Positions 44,163 through 52,400 of a stretch of 64,000 nucleotides of DNA are shown here, in pieces (position 1 is the stretch's first letter; every line of letters starts with the position of its first letter). Made by a program: the position numbers and the translations under genes. The stretch comes from a virus: positions 62,001 to 126,000 of the IMG/VR virus record IMGVR_UViG_3300031521_000014; one strand, 5' to 3'. The notes below the pieces were generated by a model. It worked only from the letters and a program-made list of their open reading frames with translations. It made no database searches and was not told where the DNA came from.

Positions 44163-44255
44163 CAACATATCCTCTATTTGATTAAATTCTTTATACGAAA
44201 TTCTTAACAGCTTGTAGCCATTATCTAAAGCTATTTTATTTTTTATAGCATCTCT
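44163..44255 (-). pseudogene. Frameshifted C-terminal end of the Vsr-like endonuclease
   Basis: Reading one frame over after the A6 tract at 44255-44260 gives RDAIKNKIALDNGYKLLRIS and then YKEFNQIEDML. This is the usual C-terminal ending of Vsr/EDxHD-type nucleases (RD.IKN.Y....I.LLRI.Y). In the other frame the endonuclease stops early at 44243. The restored frame continues without a stop into the RNase H gene. Confidence 0.7.
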
Positions 44256-45034
44256 TTTTTGTATGTTTTTTTAAGTTCTTCAATACCACCCCAACTGTTG
44301 TGCTTAAAATGTTGCCGTCCGTCATATTCAATAAGCAAGTTATAATCTGGTAAATAAAAATCGTAACTATACCTGAATGGAACTATCTTGTATTGTCTAA
44401 CAAATCTTATATTTTTAAAAGATAGCAATATATCTAGCTTATCCTCTCCTTTAGAATTTGTTTTACACCACGGGCAGCCAGCGCCCTGTAAATGCGAACT
44501 TGCATTTTGCTCAAAATCACCATGTTCTAAACATGTTATAATGATCTTATTGCAATCTCCGGTATAGATTATGTTATCGTAATAATATCTTTCACCGTGT
44601 ACATTTTTAGCGTCTGCTATAAATTGATCTTTAGTTTTTAATTTTAACTTACTTACATATTCCTCGCCACATTTTCTACACCCGTGACCGCTCATATGTA
44701 ACTTCGGGCTTTGCATAAAATAACCGTGCTTGAAACATCTTATTTTAACAGGGGTTACTCTATTTATAAAGTCTATTTCGGCATATCCGTATCTATCGCC
44801 GTGGGTTATTTTAGCTCTTTCTAGAAAAGATTCTTTCGTGACCTCTGTTTTCCCACCACACGTAAAACAACCTCTTCCTTGTATATGCGCGTACGCCTTT
44901 TGCTCAAAAGCGCCGTGCATGGGACATATGATTATAACTTTATCATGTGCCCTAGTGTATATTGTTTTACTGTAGTCATATTTATTATTATGTATAAAAT
45001 TAGCTCTTTTTATAAATAACTTTGTTCTATCCAA
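44243..45034 (-). CDS. Vsr-like (EDxHD-type) homing endonuclease with three zinc-ribbon repeats, frameshifted
   Basis: 263 residues from TTG 45034 (AAAGGA upstream; GTG 45055 is an alternative without RBS). Three repeats of the form F..+A...H...Y.Y...Y....V.I.C..HG.F.Q....H..G.GC..C carry CxxC zinc ligands. They are followed by the nuclease core FVRQYKIVPFRYSYDFYLPDYN and LLIEYDGRQHF. The frame ends in KKTYKKEML; its natural ending is in the next frame, so it is truncated by about 30 residues or needs frameshifting. It lies between an RNase H 5' fragment and the full RNase H gene. Confidence 0.75.
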   Translation of the reverse strand: MDRTKLFIKRANFIHNNKYDYSKTIYTRAHDKVIIICPMHGAFEQKAYAHIQGRGCFTCGGKTEVTKESFLERAKITHGDRYGYAEIDFINRVTPVKIRCFKHGYFMQSPKLHMSGHGCRKCGEEYVSKLKLKTKDQFIADAKNVHGERYYYDNIIYTGDCNKIIITCLEHGDFEQNASSHLQGAGCPWCKTNSKGEDKLDILLSFKNIRFVRQYKIVPFRYSYDFYLPDYNLLIEYDGRQHFKHNSWGGIEELKKTYKKEML

Positions 45035-45068
45035 GTGAATTCCTTTCGCGTACACAGCTGTGTGTATG

Positions 45069-45197
45069 TTAAGTATTATCAGTGTGCGACATTAAGAAAT
45101 AATAAGATTTAAATTTGGGATTTGCTGAACCATCACTGTAGCAGATTACAGCGTATTCTTCTGGAGCAGTTTCTTCCACTATTTTCTTAGAAGCCAT
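45069..45197 (-). pseudogene. Displaced N-terminal fragment of an RNase H gene
   Basis: ATG 45197 with AAGGAT opens 42 codons: MASKKIVEETAPEEYAVICY followed by SDGSANPKF, then unrelated residues to a stop. It parallels the N-terminus of the intact RNase H (SSAEEYAVVAYTDGSCGPSNPGF) but is a diverged copy. It retains the promoter and start of the unit, with the homing endonuclease directly downstream. Confidence 0.75.
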
Positions 45198-45223
45198 GAT
45201 TTTATCCTTAAATCTATTTCTAT

Positions 45224-45261
45224 TAAATACCCCTAATATAAAATATTGACAGTTAATTGAA
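45224..45261. promoter_or_regulatory. Divergent promoter region with shared blocks
   Basis: TAAATACCCC (minus AGGGGTATTTA, 27 bases from the RNase H fragment start) is followed by ATAAAATATTGACAGTTAATTGA, nearly identical to the block at 41662-41686. It lies between the RNase H unit and the plus-strand gene at 45282. Confidence 0.45.
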
Positions 45262-45281
45262 TATCACAGTAAAGGCTGGCT

Positions 45282-45791
45282 ATGAATGAAGAAATTGATA
45301 CACTTGCAGTGCAGGAAGAAAACCCAGTTCCCGAGCCTACTGGCGAAACTGGAAATTTAAATAATAAAGATAGTGGATTTTTAACCACTAAAGACCAACA
45401 AATGTTGGATAAATCAATCGACTTAAGATTCAAAATAGTGGATAACTTTTTTAAGGATGGTGACCCTACAGATAACCGAGATATCAGAGTTATAAATGAA
45501 CTATTGACAGGTGTTGATGCGAGTATCCATAAGAGAGCTGAATCACGATTAAAGTACACTTCTGTTAATAATACAGGTAAGCTTGTTGACATCGCTATAG
45601 CTACATTAAAAGCTAAGCGTAGTGGTAAAGTAGATGATCTTATGCTACTTACAGGTACTGGAACTATTCCTAACATAACAGATGACATTATTGATGTTGA
45701 AATTGTTCACGGTGAACTAGAGCTTAATCCTGATCCATTAGATATTGAGGACTTTGTTAATAACGCACAATTACCTAAGGATCTACTATGA
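45282..45791 (+). CDS. Hypothetical acidic protein, 169 aa
   Basis: Starts at ATG 45282. The N-terminal 45 residues are acidic and Pro/Gly/Asn-rich (probably disordered); the middle is helical (RDIRVINELLTGVDASIHKRA); the tail is acidic. It overlaps the next gene (ATGA). A small packaging or neck role is conceivable from size and context, but there is no motif. Confidence 0.65.
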   Translation: MNEEIDTLAVQEENPVPEPTGETGNLNNKDSGFLTTKDQQMLDKSIDLRFKIVDNFFKDGDPTDNRDIRVINELLTGVDASIHKRAESRLKYTSVNNTGKLVDIAIATLKAKRSGKVDDLMLLTGTGTIPNITDDIIDVEIVHGELELNPDPLDIEDFVNNAQLPKDLL

Positions 45792-46600
45792 CCATTAATG
45801 GACAGCGTACTATGTACGGTATACATGTTGAGTTAAGCAGGCTTTTAGGGAAAGAATACACGCCATTAGCAAATACAACTCTAAATGAAAAATTTGATAT
45901 TATTCCTAATATTGAGTTAGCAGACTCGTTATATCCAACATTAGGTTATTATGCCATAGGTGTCGGCGGTGATCCTATTATTGTAGGCAACCCTGGGTAT
46001 ACTTATTCTAAACATTCTCCCGTAGATGCAGCTTTGTTTAAGCATGTCCCATTTTTAATGCGAACACTTACCAATGATCTTAGTAATGATGAGCGCAGTG
46101 CCTACAGATTAAGAGTTATAGAAACTATTAACAATGTAGATTATGCTTGTTATTATTTAAAAGCTATACCCTTAATAGAACTAAGGGATTATTTCTATAA
46201 AATAGTAACCGTTAATGATGAGACAGTACTTCGTGTTTTTACAACAGATACAGATAAATTATTAAACCCTGTCCCTCAAACACGATCAGTAGATACAACA
46301 GACATTACAACTTCTAACTATGTTACTAACATAGCTAAACTAAAATTTGCTTTAACATTAACAGAGATGGAAGATTTAAAAACAGTTTTTAGTTTAAGAG
46401 GTATAAGTGAATTAAAAATCACTGAGATAGGATTAGTTATGGGTATAGATCAAACACAAGCAGACGGACTACCTGAGCTAGCAGTAGCGCAAATATCTCA
46501 CCATGTAGAAGTATCATTAGATCTTGCAGTACAACTGGCTAATGCTGAGAGTATTGTACGTGCTATTGAAATAGGTGGCAGTGAGCCGCTCTTACTATGA
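45788..46600 (+). CDS. Probable virion structural protein, 270 aa
   Basis: The ATG overlaps the upstream stop. Mixed alpha/beta, with IELADSLYPTLGYYAIGVGG near residue 45 and a C-terminal FSLRGISELKITEIGLVMG block that I associate with phage virion proteins. No catalytic motif. It overlaps the RuvC gene by four bases, so the three genes are co-translated. Confidence 0.55.
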   Translation: MTINGQRTMYGIHVELSRLLGKEYTPLANTTLNEKFDIIPNIELADSLYPTLGYYAIGVGGDPIIVGNPGYTYSKHSPVDAALFKHVPFLMRTLTNDLSNDERSAYRLRVIETINNVDYACYYLKAIPLIELRDYFYKIVTVNDETVLRVFTTDTDKLLNPVPQTRSVDTTDITTSNYVTNIAKLKFALTLTEMEDLKTVFSLRGISELKITEIGLVMGIDQTQADGLPELAVAQISHHVEVSLDLAVQLANAESIVRAIEIGGSEPLLL

Positions 46601-47196
46601 ACACATTTAAGTTACTTGCTATTGATCCTGGTAAGAATATTGGTGTTACCGTCCTAACGGTACGTGTTGACGAATTTATACCTTTTAATAAAATGAAAGC
46701 TCATGATGGCGTGCCTGTAAGTGTTTCTTTTACAATAGTAAATATTGAGACACATTACATAGGATTAGATAATCTCATACCTCGTGATGCAGTAGATAAG
46801 CAACTAGCGAGAATAGGTATACTCCAACAGGTTATGGGTAACATAATGAGTTATTTTCAACCTGATGTTTTAGCTATTGAAGAAGCTTTCTTAAATGTAA
46901 ATTATGCTACTGCTGTAATGCAGCTATCACAATACTTATCAGTTATCTTAAACGCAGCTATCAATGCCAACCCTTATATCAAACTCTTTAGATATTCTCC
47001 TAAGAGTATTAAAAGTGGTTTTGGTGCTGGTGGTGGAGCTAATAAGGATGACATGTTAACCAGAATTTCAACGATTACAGAATACACTTCTATGGTTGAT
47101 ATTACTAAGTTAACAGAACATGAGATAGACTCTATGGCTATTGCTCATGTTGCGCTTTCTGAAATACGTAACTATCCATTTTTGTTATACACATGA
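46597..47196 (+). CDS. RuvC-like Holliday junction resolvase
   Basis: 199 residues with the RuvC RNase H-fold acidic sites: LLAIDPGKNIGV (Asp10), LAIEEAFLN (Glu95/Glu96) and LTEHEIDSMAIAHVAL (Asp178). Size and order match RuvC. It should cut four-way junctions that arise in phage recombination and packaging. The ATGA overlap couples it to the structural gene upstream. The stop lies inside the terminator stem. Confidence 0.82.
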   Translation: MNTFKLLAIDPGKNIGVTVLTVRVDEFIPFNKMKAHDGVPVSVSFTIVNIETHYIGLDNLIPRDAVDKQLARIGILQQVMGNIMSYFQPDVLAIEEAFLNVNYATAVMQLSQYLSVILNAAINANPYIKLFRYSPKSIKSGFGAGGGANKDDMLTRISTITEYTSMVDITKLTEHEIDSMAIAHVALSEIRNYPFLLYT

Positions 47197-47219
47197 CTCT
47201 TGTGAGTCATGTGTATAAC
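47184..47219 (+). terminator. Terminator overlapping the RuvC stop codon
   Basis: A 16-bp perfect stem GTTATACACATGACTC/GAGTCATGTGTATAAC with loop TTGT and a short T-run after it. Confidence 0.8.
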
Positions 47220-47256
47220 TTTTGGTATTTTGTCTTATTAATGAAAAGGAGTACAT

Positions 47257-47748
47257 ATGGGTATATATTCCAGTATTAAGAAAGTATTTAAAACCATTGG
47301 CTACGCCACTAATATTAAGAAACCTAATTCCTTAATAGAGAAACTAGAACGTTTAAAAACTATTGATTTTTACCCCTATTCCGGCATCTACAGAGGGGTT
47401 ATGATTAACAGTATCTTTGACAACATTATTACCTATACCTATAAACTAGATATTCTTTCTAGAGCTGATTATACAAAACATCATTATCGAGGGAATATTA
47501 ATAATGAGATTATGAAAACAATAAATGTTACAGAATGGTTTTGTAATAGAAATAGCCTATTAAAAGATCCTGTTAGGGATCTACATAAATGGATAGATCT
47601 TGCTGCATCTTTTATAGAGCTGCACAGTAAGATGAGGTTGGAATCTGATAACGATCTTGAAAGAAAGAATTTTATTATTTTTCAAACATATATCATTAAC
47701 ATAGAGCATATCACAGAGGTTCTATTAAGTATACATGATTCACACTAA
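47257..47748 (+). CDS. Hypothetical protein, 163 aa
   Basis: RBS AAAAGGAG precedes ATG 47257. A basic N-terminus (SSIKKVFKTIGYATNIKKP) is followed by a helical soluble protein. Not recognised. It is first in a four-gene plus-strand group. Confidence 0.7.
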   Translation: MGIYSSIKKVFKTIGYATNIKKPNSLIEKLERLKTIDFYPYSGIYRGVMINSIFDNIITYTYKLDILSRADYTKHHYRGNINNEIMKTINVTEWFCNRNSLLKDPVRDLHKWIDLAASFIELHSKMRLESDNDLERKNFIIFQTYIINIEHITEVLLSIHDSH

Positions 47749-47780
47749 GTGCTGAAAGTATTAACCGAGAAGGAGGACGT

Positions 47781-48251
47781 ATGGCGTCTGAATTTATTAT
47801 AGATAAGGTTCCTGTTAGCAACACTGCTAACGGTGCTTTAAGTTTGTTGTTCCGTAAGTTCTTAAAGACGGGCAATTTAGTACGAGGTGTACCTTATCTC
47901 GTGGAGCGTTATCTTGCAAAGAAACGTAAAGAGAAGTCCTTATCAACAGCTGAGAATGTTAAGACAGTGTCAAGTGCAACACTGTATAAAAACATTTTAG
48001 CTCCTGAGATGACTTGGAAGACTTTTTTAGATCTTATTATCAATTTCTATGGTGCTGATAGAATTGAAGTATCTATAAAAGTATATAACCCATCCTATAC
48101 GGTTAAACCTATCATAACAACAATACTGATAGATGGTAATGGTATTGAGGATGACGAGTTACTAAATGATGGTGAGTTTGAATTGAAGAAGTCAGCTTTA
48201 CTAGACGCACTAAAAGAAAATAGAGTTAAAGAGGAGAAGACGGATGGATGA
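47781..48251 (+). CDS. Hypothetical protein, 156 aa
   Basis: RBS GAAGGAGGACGT precedes ATG 47781. Basic first half (RYLAKKRKEKS), beta-rich middle, charged tail. It overlaps the next start by eight bases. Not recognised. Confidence 0.7.
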   Translation: MASEFIIDKVPVSNTANGALSLLFRKFLKTGNLVRGVPYLVERYLAKKRKEKSLSTAENVKTVSSATLYKNILAPEMTWKTFLDLIINFYGADRIEVSIKVYNPSYTVKPIITTILIDGNGIEDDELLNDGEFELKKSALLDALKENRVKEEKTDG

Positions 48252-48801
48252 GATAACTGTATATGATCGATGTAAAGCAGCCTTTAGAGAACTAGTCTCA
48301 TTGCATGTTAATGGTGCTGATTTTAGAATTAAGATAAAACTGGATGGTGTTGATACCACACAGGGTCATCGTAAGCTATCTGAGTTATCAGAGATATTTG
48401 ATATTATTAATGAAAAATATACATCAAGTATCCTATCAGTAACAAGTCTAGGCAGTATCTCTGGAATAGCAGATATTGATATAAGAACTCTTCTCGATGA
48501 TCTTATGTGCAGATATGCGTTATTGCTACGTATGCACCATGTTCGTTTTGAGGATTATCGTGTTCTTGTTAAAGATATAGGTTTTCTCTCTAAGAACACT
48601 GTTCTTGAGAAAGCCACATCCTCTAACTATGTTATAGCCAATGAGGCTAATGTTGTAAATGCTTTAGATGCCACGCAAGCAGCAAACTTACAGTACTATT
48701 GTTTAATTCTATTATTCAGCCTCTTTATAAATTACGGTAAAAATGTCATTAATGAAATCACTAACACCGAAGGGATCACGAATGAAAAACAACAAAAATG
48801 A
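48244..48801 (+). CDS. Hypothetical protein, 185 aa
   Basis: ATG 48244 overlaps the upstream stop. Helical and soluble (SELSEIFDIINEKYTSSILS), with a hydrophobic helix near the C-terminus (YYCLILLFSLFINYG). Its tail overlaps the next gene by 20 bases. Not recognised. Confidence 0.7.
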   Translation: MDEITVYDRCKAAFRELVSLHVNGADFRIKIKLDGVDTTQGHRKLSELSEIFDIINEKYTSSILSVTSLGSISGIADIDIRTLLDDLMCRYALLLRMHHVRFEDYRVLVKDIGFLSKNTVLEKATSSNYVIANEANVVNALDATQAANLQYYCLILLFSLFINYGKNVINEITNTEGITNEKQQK

Positions 48802-49381
48802 TATGCTACAACCTGTTATGGTTAAAACAGAAGCGCATATTAATATCAATAGCCGATCAACTACTGACTTAGGTAAACGTTTATGTTACAGCTATCCTTT
48901 TGCTATAAAAACGATTTGTGGTCCTGCTGGCAGTATTCGTAACTTTATAGACTTTCTTTGTAAAGAAGGTTATCCGGCTGAACTTTTACCTAAAACCAGA
49001 ATGACTAAAGATGATATTCTTCGTGTTCCTAAACTTCCTAAACGTGTTAATAATTATCTCGCTATCTTAGCTTATATACTTACACAACGTATACTACAGG
49101 ATAAACGATTGCAAGTAAGTATGAAATCCAATACACTACCTTATACGAGTTATCGTGAAACTCGTAAAGAGACTTTGTTCAACTCTGTTATTGAACTTAG
49201 TATTCCAGATGTGAAGATGTGGAAGTATGTGTTTGTTGTTAATAAGATCGATGAACTTGTTAAAGCAGATAACTTTAACAAAGCTACTGCTAACGCTCTT
49301 GTAGAGAGCTGCATGAAAGACCCTACGTCTAAACTCTTTAAAGGTACCAATATAGAGAACCTCGTTAACGATGAGAAATAA
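48782..49381 (+). CDS. Hypothetical protein, 199 aa
   Basis: ATG 48782 is chosen for GAAGGGATCACGA upstream; the longer frame overlaps the previous gene without an RBS. Basic helical protein (KLPKRVNNYLAILAYILTQRIL). It ends two bases before a perfect palindrome terminator facing the giant minus-strand gene. Confidence 0.65.
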   Translation: MKNNKNDMLQPVMVKTEAHININSRSTTDLGKRLCYSYPFAIKTICGPAGSIRNFIDFLCKEGYPAELLPKTRMTKDDILRVPKLPKRVNNYLAILAYILTQRILQDKRLQVSMKSNTLPYTSYRETRKETLFNSVIELSIPDVKMWKYVFVVNKIDELVKADNFNKATANALVESCMKDPTSKLFKGTNIENLVNDEK

Positions 49382-49382
49382 G

Positions 49383-49414
49383 CTACAGAGACTGGGATAT
49401 CCCAGTCTCTGTAG
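49383..49414. terminator. 32-base perfect palindrome between convergent genes
   Basis: CTACAGAGACTGGGAT and its exact complement without a loop, filling the 34-base gap between the convergent stops at 49381 and 49416. Confidence 0.8.
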
Positions 49415-49415
49415 T

Positions 49416-52400
49416 CTACCACGTTGTTTTTCTTTTTAAATTCACAGCAGGTGTTCCCATATCTGTAGACATCGGTTGCTTGCTAGTATTATTAACCGGA
49501 GTATTTCCAGTCTCAGAAGTATTACCATTGTCGCTATTCATAGACAATGTTTTATTTAATAAAGAAGCATTACTTGCAACTAACTGTTCTAGTAAATTAA
49601 CCATCTTAGTTTGTGTATCTAACGATCTTGTTAATGTTCCACTAATCGTTTTAAGATTACTGTTACTATCTCCTGCTATTTCTAATTTAGCCACATCTGA
49701 TTTAGCATTAAATGTCGTATCAGGTGTTTGCGTTTTATTAACAGCATCTGCTATTCCTGCTGTAGGTGAACTTGGATTAACCGTAGGAACATCTGTTATA
49801 GGAGCACTTGTATTGCCAGCAGGTTTACCAGCACCTGCGTCACTAGGAACAGGCGGTGTACTAGAAGTAGGAGCAGTATCAGTATTATTCGTACTACTTC
49901 CTGCGTCGCTTGGTGTAGGAGTGGTTGGTCCAACTGGAGTATTGCCATTAACATCACTCGTTGTACTATTAGTATCACTTGTATTGTTAGCAGGTTGTGC
50001 ACCTGGACTAAATCCATATTCAGAAGCACGCGATACTAATCTACTCTCTAGTTCAGTATAGATCTCACTAATCGATCTGGCTCGGCCTTTACCTTTATTA
50101 GTGTAAAATATGCTATCATTGGCTTTTGCTTCTTTAGGCATCATATCTGCGCCAATAGCATCAGGAGGGGCTTTTAAGAATTTAGTTGCTCCACCCGCTC
50201 CTAAAAAGTGTGCCAAGTATAAATCGGTAACATTAGGATTAGGCTTAACCTTCTCTATGACCTTAGCATTTTCTTTAAGGAACTCTGCTCCCATTGTAGC
50301 ATTTGCTTCTGCATTAAAAGGTGAGGTTGATTTATCAATTCCATACTTGCTACCGTATTTCTGTAACATAGTAGCCCAGGTACTATTTAAAAATTGAAAT
50401 AGTCCTGATGCCGAAGAGGTTCCAGCTTTATCATTAGGATTTAATCCCGACTCTATAGCAGCAAAAGTTTTTAATATGTTGGCATTAACACCTGTTTTTA
50501 AAGCTACCCCGTCTAACATTTCTAGAATCTTAGACTTGTCACCTTTAACAGCATTATTATTGAAACTACCTGTACTAAAAAAGTTACCAACCCCAGATTT
50601 AACAGAATCATAAGCCGAGCTAGCTTTATCAGCTATATTACTAGCGGTTTCTTTAACACTTGTTTTGGCAGAATCGTAAGCAGCCCCGGCTTTACTTTTA
50701 AAGCTAGTCATATAGTCCTTAACTTTATCATAATAGGATTGCTTATCTTTTTCTTTCTTATCCTTCTCACTTTGAGGGCTGCTAACATTATCTTTACCAT
50801 TACCACCGTTAGCACCTGATGGATCTTTATACTTAACGTCTAGATCTTCATCTGGTTTTATAGGATTGCCATTTTCGTCTAAGATAGGATCACTAGGGTC
50901 ATCTATATTAAAACCAAAATAATGTTCTGTAATAGCACCTGATAATGTTAAGTTGTCTGAAGCCATTAGTTTTGTTATAGAAAAGATGTCATAGGCTATC
51001 ATAGCTTGACCTAAGAATGGTACCATTCTAGCTGTAATCTTAGCAGTCATAACGGCTGCTAGTCTACCGCCAGCAATGGTTCCTAACTTCTTAATGATTT
51101 TACCTTTTATAGATTCCATCATTGTTAATAACTTTGTAGGTTTCAGTTTTGCTAATAACCCGCCAGCCTCAGCTCCTGCTTCTCCTACTTTCAATGCAGC
51201 ACCACCGGCTTCGGCTACTTTAACACCGGTGCTACCCGCTTTACTCATAACCTCACCTGCGCCAGTTACACCTTTATAAGCACCATAAGCCCCCATGACA
51301 CCACCAGCAACAGCAGTACCTGCTTTACCAGCAAAACCTAATACACTTCCAGCACCTTTAAGTAGCCCTGGTAAGAATTTACCAAATAGTGCAGGGAGTA
51401 ACTTAATAACACCCCATATACTCGCACCTATCGTAAATATTTTACCCATAGCTCCTGTTAATAAAGGAAGAGCCATTTTTAATAAGTCAAATATACCCGA
51501 GCTATCTTTAGTAAGACCTGCTGTCTTAATAGCCGTATCTGAAGCTTTAGGTTTCTTACCAAATATTCCTAGCCTATCTCTCCAGTCTCCATCGCGCTTA
51601 CCACTACCGTCTCTATCAAAGGGATTTTTGGTATCTTTATTCTTATCTTTAGTCGGCTTTTTAACTTTAGGTTCCTCTTCAGTATCATCAGGGGCATTAC
51701 CTCCAAAACCTAACATAAGACTAAGAATACTTCCAATACCACCAACAGTACCTTTGGCTGCCTTGTATCCAAATTTACCTAACTTGCCAATACCTCTTAA
51801 AACAGCAGGTACCTTTCCAACAGCTTTAGGGACATTTCCTATTATCTTTTTATCAAGCCCTCTAAGTTGTTTCATTTTATCGGACATAAGAATATTGCCA
51901 ATACCCTTAGCACCTTTCCAACCATACTTAGCAGCAAAGTAAGGAATCTTAAAGGCTGTCTTAATACCTGTTTTAGCTAACCCGGCAGCACCATGGAATA
52001 ATTTACTATCCAGACCACGAGCACTACTAAACGCATTCTTAATATTGGTTTTAGCTTGTCTTTTTCTAAAGGCCATAAAGTCTTTCTTAATATCAAAGCC
52101 TGTGTTTTCTGCCCAGGTTTTAAAATCTTTAATATACCCCGCTTGATACTCAGGACTTTTAAAGAACTCTTCTTTAAGCTGATCAACTTCTTCAGGTTTA
52201 GTAACCTTAACCTTTTTAAATTTATCTTTAGCTGCTTTAAGTATCGGTTCTTCTTTCTTAACTTCTTCAGACTGTTCTTTTATAACGGTCTTAGTAAATT
52301 CATTCATATCGATATCTTGACTAATACCTTGAGCTTCCATCCATGTTTTAAAGTCAGTAATGGTTTTATTTTTAAACTCATTACTTCCAAAAAACTCAGC

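Noticed and set aside
44243-45055. Intron in the RNase H gene with the endonuclease as intron ORF
   Set aside because: The downstream RNase H already has its own complete N-terminus, so joining the 5' fragment to it would duplicate the DGS strand; no intron core was seen.
51295-51942. Proline/leucine-rich plus-strand ORF of 215 aa
   Set aside because: Antisense to the giant transglycosylase gene, which has clear domains on the other strand.
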